Assembly: GCF_010093535.1 (NCBI RefSeq)
Contig: NW_022985166.1
Span: 1,070,537 to 1,134,536, forward strand
Reading direction: 5' to 3'
DNA length: 64,000 nucleotides
From: Lindgomyces ingoldianus
Taxonomy: Eukaryota > Ascomycota > Dothideomycetes > Pleosporales > Lindgomycetaceae
The notes under the pieces: model-generated
Database searches by the model: none
Told to the model about the DNA's origin: nothing
Seen by the model: the letters and a program-made list of their open reading frames with translations, nothing else
Position numbers and translations under genes: made by a program
Part shown: one piece after another, positions 57,359-64,000 of the stretch
Layout: each line of letters starts with the position of its first letter
How positions within the stretch are numbered: position 1 is the stretch's first letter

Positions 57359-58377
57359 TCAGTCTTTGTCTGCAATGGCTTGCAGTCGTTCGTCGATTTC
57401 CTCCTCAGTGAGCGCCCTGAACTGGGGGTCTGTGCCCTCCTGGCCGTCCGCCCTGGGGCCACCGACAATGCCTACCTCCAATTCGCCTTTCTTGAAGTCG
57501 ACGCTCAGAACCGTGCTGAGGGTCGCGATGCCGAGCTCGACGACGTCTTCCCAGCTGCCCTCGGCACAGTCCTTGTTCTTCAGCTTCTTTTCCAGGAAGT
57601 TGAGCGCCTCCTGCGTCTTTGGCCCTGATGCCGTTGCCTTGTAGCCTACATAATACCCAGCCGGATCGCATTTGTAGAGTTGGGGACCGAACTCTGAATC
57701 GACTGAGATGAGCGTGGTGGCGACGCCAAGGGGACGCATATAAGCCTGCAAAAAAGGTCAGTTCAGTTGCGCCTGAGCATGTGGACCTTCAGCTGATGAC
57801 AGCCTTGCTTACTCGTTGCGTGTAGACTTGGCTGATATTTGCTACCCTCTTGGCCAGGACGTCGCAGGGCATCTCGTATCCATACTTATAGCGGAACTCA
57901 GCGGCCTCACCTCGCGCTCGATTGACAGATGCGCGGGCGTCGGCAATGGATCCGGTCATGACACAGCCAACCGACGGGGACAGCTTGTAGATGTAGGACA
58001 CGGAGGAAGGGTCGATGAGTTTGTCCTGGGTGGTGATTGGATTAGCAGCGAAATGGGAAGCGGGGCGCTCTTGCTACATACGGGGACCTTCTTCTGTGAG
58101 ATAACGACGGCACAGCTCTTGCCTCGCACGCCGACCGATGTGATGTTCGCCGCCGTGATCGCCTTGAATGCATATTCTGTGAGGACACGACGTTAACCTA
58201 GCTCGGGGCAGCTTGTTGCAATGATGGGGTAGCATACCGACTTGGTATAGGCGGCCCTGGTCAGAGAAGATGGTGATATGTCGGTCGTAGCCTGCACTTC
58301 CTGCACGAAGGAAGTAACTGTCAGTTTGCGCCTGCCGAAACAAGACCTTTCGGGGGAGACTCCAACGAACCAGACAT
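57359..58377 (-). CDS. SCL1: 20S proteasome subunit alpha1 (Scl1 / PSMA6 type)
   Basis: Five exons on the minus strand, 58377-58371 (7 coding nt), 58300-58238, 58176-58082, 58025-57813 and 57745-57359, give 254 residues. The first donor is GTTCGT, unusual but the only one that restores the frame. The protein carries the alpha-subunit signature ([20 protein letters not shown]), then [93 protein letters not shown], and the C-terminal [14 protein letters not shown]. Length and signature fit alpha1/iota (yeast Scl1, human PSMA6), part of the outer alpha ring that gates substrate entry into the 20S core, in cytosol and nucleus. Divergent from the WKF gene. Confidence 0.95.
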
Positions 58378-58736
58378 GATGGCGGCGAGAGTATATGAGC
58401 AGATGGAGAGCTCAGCTTCGTCGGCAGCTTCAGGAGATTAATGGTAAGCTTGAGCGGCGTCGGATGGTGATGGCGAGAGATTCCAAGGTTGTTCGCCGTC
58501 GAAGGATGCCGTACGCGTTTCTGGGGCAGCCTGGAGCTGTCTCTCTCGGACCTAGCCGTGGTTGTTGCCAGCACGCACGGACCATACTCATCAGCCACAG
58601 CTCCGAAATTTCTTCTCTCGTGCCTGCCATTCGACCTTTCAGTACTGACAAACGCGGCCCTGGAAGCTGATTCGGGCATGAGCGATGAATAAGGACCGAG
58701 GCATAATATGAAAGGATCTCCATTTACCTCTTTGCC
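58378..58736. promoter_or_regulatory. divergent promoter, proteasome alpha1 / WKF-domain gene
   Basis: 359 bp shared by two divergent genes with likely growth-linked roles. No clear proteasome-associated control element was recognised. Confidence 0.5.
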
Positions 58737-60725
58737 ATGGACCGACCCGGGAGCAGTGTTCCCGCCTGGCGGAGACTGGGTCTGAAGCTCAGGACCACTG
58801 ACCAATCCGGAGACGCCGTACCTGAGTCCAATGTGCCCAAGAGCGTTGGAAAACAGCCCGAGGACTCTGGAGGGAGCTCCAGTGGGCGGAATGGAGTCCT
58901 TTCAGAAACCCATTCAGGCCATGGACCTACCCAGAACGGAAAACCGTCGAGACTTGGCAAACGAAAAACTCAAGACAGACCAGCTGAAGGTCATGGCCAT
59001 GCCTTTAAGAAGAGCAAGAAGAGCGAGGGGCACGAGCAGCATAACGGAGGCCCCGCACGTACAGTCGTGACCACTTCCAGAAAAAAGCATGAGGATCCAA
59101 ATCCTCGACCCAACCCGGCATTGGCGACCGAGATACAGCATCCACAGGGTGACCCTAATTACAGGAAGAAGAAGGGTCAGCGAATAAGTGGCCATCTGCA
59201 GAAACCTCCTGCGTCTGACTATCATGCAGATGACGCCCAGAAGGAGACGACAAGTCATGAGCAGCTTATCCGAAAGCACATTCGCGGCGAGGGAGGCCAT
59301 AAGCAGCCCCGCCAAAAGAGTCCTTCACCACGCGAGATAAGTCCGGGTGACGATGTGGCAGTTCTGCGAGTATCTACTGAGAACGGCTTCTCCGCTTCAC
59401 TTCCGCCAGAGGGAATACAGGCACTTCTCACGACCCCTAGGGCTCTAATTAAGAGCCACAAGCTACTTGGAACCTCCCCACCAAGTTCAGATCGACGTAA
59501 ATCTGTCACTTTCACGCCTGACACGAAGACTGCCGACGGTAATAGTGCTACGACACTGTTCAAGAAGTGGGTGTCAGAGCAAGGGAATGCCAGTGCTGAG
59601 TTCTCACCAGCTGAAGTTGCTCTATTCATTCCACCACCCAAAGTTCATCCTGCCAATGACCTCCCAACTTCGCAAGTACGTACTGCAAAGGATCTTCCTC
59701 CAGGCCAGGCGGCAGAGAAGGAGACCAAAAATAAAAGACGGAAGAAGACTAGCTCCCCAAAGTTGATCGATTCCCAGGGAAAGGTGTCACACGCCCGTCA
59801 GCCAGCCATAACACCGCCAATTCCTTCTGAATCGGCTTCCAAAGGCGGTAAAGCCGGTGTTGAATCAAAAAGCGGTTCTCTAACGTCAAGAAGCAAAAAG
59901 AAAGACCCCTCTGTTTACCTCGATTATCTCTTACAATATCACAACCACCGAGAAAACTGGAAATTTAACAAGACAAGGCAGAACGACGTGTTGGACAACG
60001 CTCTAAATATTTTCCGTATAAGGGAGGAGCACTCTGCGGCTCTGCTTCAGTATATTGAAGGCCTGCAAGGTGCTGGGGTCATATCCAGGCTTACAGAACA
60101 GTGCAAAATGAGGCTCAAAGAACTGGACGAGGAGGACCGGAAAGCTATGGGCACCATGGACAATGCGGAGGATCGCAAAGCAGCAAAATATGAAGCTCTT
60201 CAAGCACGGCTTGCACAAGAGAAGAAACGAAGACGAACACAAGAGGATATCCAAGGTTTGGCTGAATCAGAAAATCCCGATGGCTATATTCGTCGCCTGA
60301 AGCGCCACCGCGCTGAAGCTCTCCTCGTTACACTTTCACGTACTGCGCCACTCCATCCCATCCCTGCCACTAAAGCTAGCACTCTCAGTCAATACCTAGC
60401 CCCCACCGACGCTGACTCAATTATCACCCGACGCCCTAGTCGAAAACGCAAATCCAGGACGGAAATTTCTAGCGATGATGATAGTAGTACTATCAGCAGC
60501 AGTAGCGACGAACAAAGCTCTTCGGACAACGACGAGAGTGAGGATGACGACTCAAATTCCTCCGAGCCGAGCGACGACGCGAGAGATTCGAGCGATGCAG
60601 AGGAAGACTCTGATGAAGAGAGCAGCTCTACCAGCACTGCAAGTGTCAAGAGTACTAGCAACGGAAATAGTGAGGATGATGAGAGTGATAGTAGGAGTAG
60701 CAGCAGTAGTAGCGATAGTGAATGA
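58737..60725 (+). CDS. WKF-domain protein, putative nucleolar rRNA-processing factor
   Basis: Single exon, 662 residues. Residues 1-390 are disordered and basic, with many Lys/Arg and Ser/Pro (KKSKKSEGHEQH, KNKRRKKTSSPK). The WKF domain (the C7orf50 family, formerly DUF2373) is at about residues 390-460: VYLDYLLQYHNHRENWKFNK, then TRQNDVLDNALNIFRI and ALLQYIEGLQGAG, with the diagnostic WKFNKTRQ. A charged helical stretch follows (KKRRRTQED), then a basic KRKSR cluster and a 90-residue acidic Ser/Asp/Glu tail, typical of nucleolar proteins. Human C7orf50 is nucleolar; the fungal members are little studied. A ribosome-biogenesis role is inferred. Confidence 0.88.
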   Translation: MDRPGSSVPAWRRLGLKLRTTDQSGDAVPESNVPKSVGKQPEDSGGSSSGRNGVLSETHSGHGPTQNGKPSRLGKRKTQDRPAEGHGHAFKKSKKSEGHEQHNGGPARTVVTTSRKKHEDPNPRPNPALATEIQHPQGDPNYRKKKGQRISGHLQKPPASDYHADDAQKETTSHEQLIRKHIRGEGGHKQPRQKSPSPREISPGDDVAVLRVSTENGFSASLPPEGIQALLTTPRALIKSHKLLGTSPPSSDRRKSVTFTPDTKTADGNSATTLFKKWVSEQGNASAEFSPAEVALFIPPPKVHPANDLPTSQVRTAKDLPPGQAAEKETKNKRRKKTSSPKLIDSQGKVSHARQPAITPPIPSESASKGGKAGVESKSGSLTSRSKKKDPSVYLDYLLQYHNHRENWKFNKTRQNDVLDNALNIFRIREEHSAALLQYIEGLQGAGVISRLTEQCKMRLKELDEEDRKAMGTMDNAEDRKAAKYEALQARLAQEKKRRRTQEDIQGLAESENPDGYIRRLKRHRAEALLVTLSRTAPLHPIPATKASTLSQYLAPTDADSIITRRPSRKRKSRTEISSDDDSSTISSSSDEQSSSDNDESEDDDSNSSEPSDDARDSSDAEEDSDEESSSTSTASVKSTSNGNSEDDESDSRSSSSSSDSE

Positions 60726-61173
60726 GGTATTCGAGGAGGCCAAGGGCCCCCAGGATCTGCGATGTGTGAAGCGTTTGCGAGATTGTGGATATTTGACGAA
60801 GTTCTGAGGACTCATAGAATAATTACACTAAAGTAGCGTCACTGCAATCCATATGCATGGTCCGTTTGGAATGTAGAGGTGAAATCAGCAGCATGCAATT
60901 AGTCTCGGCTTGTCTTGTAACTATCTATTCGCTCTTTGTTTTCGTTAATATTATTCGCTTCTAGCAGGCGAATCGACCGCCACTCTAGGCTCCCGCCAAC
61001 CCCAATGTCTGCCTTATAATTGCTGCCTCATCGGCATGCTCGCAGCATGGCTGTCATAGTGGGAGTTTCCCCGCATTCTCAGCCTTCGTCACGGCCACAC
61101 TTCCAACTTCAGCGACCATCCAACCTTTTCACACCTCAATTCAAGGAACAAAACGCTTGCGGGACCGGTCGCA
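60726..61173. other. intergenic spacer
   Basis: 448 bp holding the 3' end of the WKF gene and the promoter of the F-box gene. A T-rich stretch around 60920-60960 is the only notable composition. Confidence 0.45.
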
Positions 61174-62442
61174 ATGGGTCTAGCATCACTCCCGACCGAA
61201 TTGGTAGAAACCGTCGTGAATCATCTCGATCTCCCTGCCTTCCAGTCCTTCCGCCTCATTTCACCATCTCTCAACCAGCAATCGCTGCATCTATTCAAAA
61301 CGCGTTTCTTCCGGACACGAACTATTTCCTGGACTGTCGAGGATTTTCGTTGTCTTCTCGACATCGCCTGGCATCCAGTGTTTGGAGGCGCTCTTCAGGA
61401 TTTGATTGTTGACGCCACTCCGAAATATGCGATCCAACTATGGGAGGTCAAAAAAAGAATATACGACGCTCAGCATGACAGCAAGCTAAAGGATCTCTAT
61501 TGGATCGAATACGAGCTTCTGAATGAGAAGGCTGCAGAGTCGTATAGGTACTGGAATGAAACGCGCCATGACCAGAAGACTCTGACAGCCATCTTTGAAA
61601 GACTGAAGAAGCTGGACTCTATTTTATTTTGCTATAACGGCATGTGCCGATCGTATGGTAAGTTTAGTCGCAGGTACTGCGAGAGCAGCCAGAATGAAAT
61701 GAGTCGGCCTTTCGTATCGACCCTCGCTGCCATAGCTGTGTCTGGCATCATTGTTCACGAAATCTCTGTCCATCCGCAGCGACGACACGGAGCAATCAGC
61801 GTGGGGCGCCTCGAGTCGCTGTCACCAATTCTATCCAGGTTCGACGCCGCATTCGAGCATTTACGCGTACTGAAGCTCAACCTGCGTGACTGGAGGCACC
61901 CTGACGAAGGATTCGAGCCACCTCCGGGCAAAGTTCCATTTGTAGTGCGATTCCTCTCAAAATGTCGAAACCTCCGTGAACTAGAGTTCTCCTGGTACAG
62001 CTTGCTTGAAAGGGGTATCTTTGTTCAGGTTGCGAGGCACTGCCGCTTCGCCTCGCTCCAAGTTTGCAAGCTTGAGTTGTTCAGCATTACTGCGGAAGAC
62101 GTAATGGCCTTCTTACAACCGACGAAGAAAACCCTACGAGATTTGACCTTCACTAACGTTATCCTGCGGGATGCTGATTCAACCTGGGAGGTTTTGCTGC
62201 CTCTTCTCACAGCCGAATTTGACCTAGAACATCTTTCGCTACAAGATCTGTTCACCAATACAGGTGGGATGGTGATATTTAGATCCTACGAGCAGAGTGC
62301 TGCCACGGAAGTTGCTATAACATCAACTGCTCCAGGAATTAACGCGAAGGTCCTGCACCTCACCGACCGCCTCGCTACTGGTAATTTGGGACCCGCATGG
62401 AGCCATGGGTCGGTCGCGTACCCATTCATTGGAAGATTGTGA
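61174..62442 (+). CDS. F-box protein
   Basis: Single exon, 422 residues. Residues 3-45 form an F-box (LASLPTELVETVVNHLDLPA, then FQSFRLISPSLNQQSLHLFK), the Skp1-binding motif of SCF ubiquitin ligases. The rest is helical with leucine-rich-like segments (HLRVLKLNLRDW, LRELEFSWYSL, LQVCKLELFSITAEDVMAFL, LRDLTFTNVIL), probably the substrate-binding part. Such single-copy F-box proteins are numerous in filamentous fungi and their targets are seldom known. The stop follows FIGRL. A GTGAGT donor overlaps the stop codon, so a further 3' exon cannot be excluded. Confidence 0.83.
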   Translation: MGLASLPTELVETVVNHLDLPAFQSFRLISPSLNQQSLHLFKTRFFRTRTISWTVEDFRCLLDIAWHPVFGGALQDLIVDATPKYAIQLWEVKKRIYDAQHDSKLKDLYWIEYELLNEKAAESYRYWNETRHDQKTLTAIFERLKKLDSILFCYNGMCRSYGKFSRRYCESSQNEMSRPFVSTLAAIAVSGIIVHEISVHPQRRHGAISVGRLESLSPILSRFDAAFEHLRVLKLNLRDWRHPDEGFEPPPGKVPFVVRFLSKCRNLRELEFSWYSLLERGIFVQVARHCRFASLQVCKLELFSITAEDVMAFLQPTKKTLRDLTFTNVILRDADSTWEVLLPLLTAEFDLEHLSLQDLFTNTGGMVIFRSYEQSAATEVAITSTAPGINAKVLHLTDRLATGNLGPAWSHGSVAYPFIGRL

Positions 62443-63291
62443 GTGCCAAATTCTGAATCACGCCCACAGCCAGCTTCGCAAAATCGACCCTCATCCTATG
62501 GTCTGGCAATCATCAACCTTTTGTTGCGCATTCATTCTACCGACACGAGCCTACTTCGAACGGCCCAGCATCTTCTTCAACAAGTCACCCCATGTTCGCT
62601 CACTCCGCTGCCTTCATGATCCTGTTATTCAAATCAGTGTTCCACGTACGGGCGTTGGAAAAGTCAAGAGGAGGCTGGGGGCTCATGCATCTGCATAGCT
62701 TGAACCAATGAATGCGGAGACCTGCAACATCGCGTATACACAATCGGACCACAAAAGAGCCAGAAGTCTGCCCTACGATTTTGACACGAGTAGCGTACGC
62801 TTCGGGCCGACGCCACACCCTTAATTCGGATCGAGTGGTCACATTTCAATCTTGTTTCTCAAGTCCGTAGGATCTGTTTGCGCAACACGGAATTCTGTGA
62901 TTGGCCAGATATGGGGGCGCGTTTTCTGATACGTCGGGGTTCATGCACGCCTGGCACTCATTGGTGTGTTTACGAACCGTTCTTGCATCCAACGGGATCC
63001 AACACCATGTTTCGACGAATCCCCAGATATTGAGTTCGGCCTCGCTTAAGCATACCGCAATCCTTGGGATTTCTGTTCATGTTACATGCAAGACTCCGCT
63101 GGCCTCTTGGGTCCGTGATTCAATCCTTAATGTCCGCTTGCGCGTTAGAATATAGAACCAGCATACCCCACGAAACTTACTGGTCCCGTAGCCAGGCTTC
63201 TTCGTCCTGGCCCCTAGAAGCTTGCTCGATCTCTCCCGCTATTCCTCGATTTGCATTAAACGAAGCCTGGAATGTAATGACTAGAGCAACG
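62443..63291. other. intergenic spacer
   Basis: About 850 bp. A plus-strand frame at 62405-62698 overlaps the F-box gene end and could be part of a C-terminal extension, but I could not support a splice. The rest is the promoter of the membrane protein gene. Confidence 0.45.
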
Positions 63292-64000
63292 ATGCCGGCA
63301 GTACTCGATCTTAGCAAGCCCGCCGCTCTCCCGCCCCCCGGGGTAACAGCCAACTTCGCGAACCCTCCAAACCATGCCATTTTTGCATACTCGGTCGTCA
63401 GCGTATGTATATGTATGGTGACATTCTTCACATGGTTTCGATTCTCCGTGAAACTGTTCATCGTTCAGACACTGCACCTTGAGGATTGTAAGTTGCCTTT
63501 GATCTGTGGAAAGCGGCGGTTCTGAGTTAATTGCCTGTAGATATAATACCGTTTGCTTGGGTACGTCCTGAACACGTCAATCTACCTTCAGATAGGTTGT
63601 CTAGCTGAGGACTGTTACTGACTAGATTTAGCTCGCCGCCATCGGTCACTTTGCCGTCTCCTTAGTCATATTCGATTTTGCTCCATTGATACACACTTGG
63701 GACGTAACACTTGAGACACTAAGCCATTGGCTATTCGTGCGTCTTCTCCGATTTCTCACCTAATCTGCTGGCTAATGAATGTAGTACTTTCGCCTCAGTT
63801 CAATTCTCTACAATTTTAGCGTCCTCCTGATCAAGTTCTCAATGCTAGTCCAGGTACTTCGCGTCTTCGTTCCCCGCGGCTCGCAGTCCAAAACGTTCTA
63901 CATAATCCACACCCTCATCGTTACAAATATCATTTTCTACATCACCCTCATCTTCAGCATCATTTTCAACTGTACACCGATTGAGAAAGGCTGGAAGCCT
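63292..64000 (+). CDS. fungal rhodopsin-domain integral membrane protein, 5' part, truncated by window end
   Basis: Four exons are visible: 63292-63487, 63541-63560 (20-nt microexon), 63632-63736 and 63785-64000 (continues). The protein starts MPAVLDLSKPAALPPPGVTA, then TM1 (HAIFAYSVVSVCICMVTFFT), then the family loop TLHLEDYIIPFAWLAAIGHF with TM2, an acidic loop, TM3 (YNFSVLLIKFSMLVQVLRVF) and the start of TM4 (FYIIHTLIVTNIIFYITLIF), and ends at FNCTPIEKGWKP, which is the conserved Cys-Thr-Pro/Trp region before the second extracellular loop. This is the seven-helix fungal rhodopsin-like domain family; despite the name it is not a proven retinal photoreceptor. Function is unknown. The C-terminal half lies outside the window. 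Confidence 0.88.

Overview
The window is nuclear DNA of a filamentous ascomycete (Pezizomycotina). The signs are short introns (about 47 to 90 nt) with GTAAGT-like donors and CTAAC/CTGAC-like branch points, two C2H2 regulators joined to a fungal-specific transcription factor domain, a fungal rhodopsin-domain membrane protein, a 20S proteasome subunit with five coding exons, and a small SnoaL-like protein. Lower taxonomy is a guess (perhaps Leotiomycetes). Gene models were assembled by eye from reading frames and splice signals, and intron coordinates are given in each entry.

Layout. 0.9-4.0 kb: a long Ser/Pro-rich protein of unknown function. 4.0-13.2 kb: a 9 kb stretch with no convincing gene, GC-rich in its second half. 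13.2-16.6 kb: a C2H2 plus fungal_trans regulator with seven exons, one of them 26 nt. 17.7-19.6 kb: a sulfotransferase-like P-loop protein and a SnoaL/NTF2-like protein. 19.5-23.7 kb: a probable frameshifted small gene, a secreted six-cysteine protein and an orphan reading frame.

24.0-40.4 kb is the heart of the window: ten adjacent genes that look like a catabolic or detoxification cluster. In order they are a metallo-beta-lactamase-fold hydrolase (MBL-1, -), a zinc alcohol dehydrogenase (+), a C2H2/fungal_trans regulator (-), a single-domain carboxymuconolactone decarboxylase-like protein (CMD-1, -), a beta-hydroxyacid dehydrogenase (HAD-1, -), MBL-2 (+), a two-domain CMD-2 (+), an anion:cation-symporter-type MFS transporter (-), HAD-2 (+) and a class 3-like aldehyde dehydrogenase (+). 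Three enzyme families are present twice. No polyketide synthase, NRPS, terpene synthase or P450 is present. The inferred logic is uptake of an anionic or lactone-type compound, ring opening by the MBL enzymes, oxidation or reduction by the dehydrogenases and a CMD-type step. The substrate is unknown.

40.4-55.9 kb is gene-poor. It holds a charged 163-aa protein, a compact three-exon 99-aa gene and a 483-aa protein with a C-terminal coiled coil. 55.9-64.0 kb is housekeeping-like: a small helical protein, proteasome subunit alpha1 (Scl1/PSMA6 type) divergent from a WKF-domain protein, an F-box protein, and the 5' part of a rhodopsin-domain integral membrane protein that runs off the window end. 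No rRNA, complete tRNA, transposon, CRISPR array or viral sequence was recognised.
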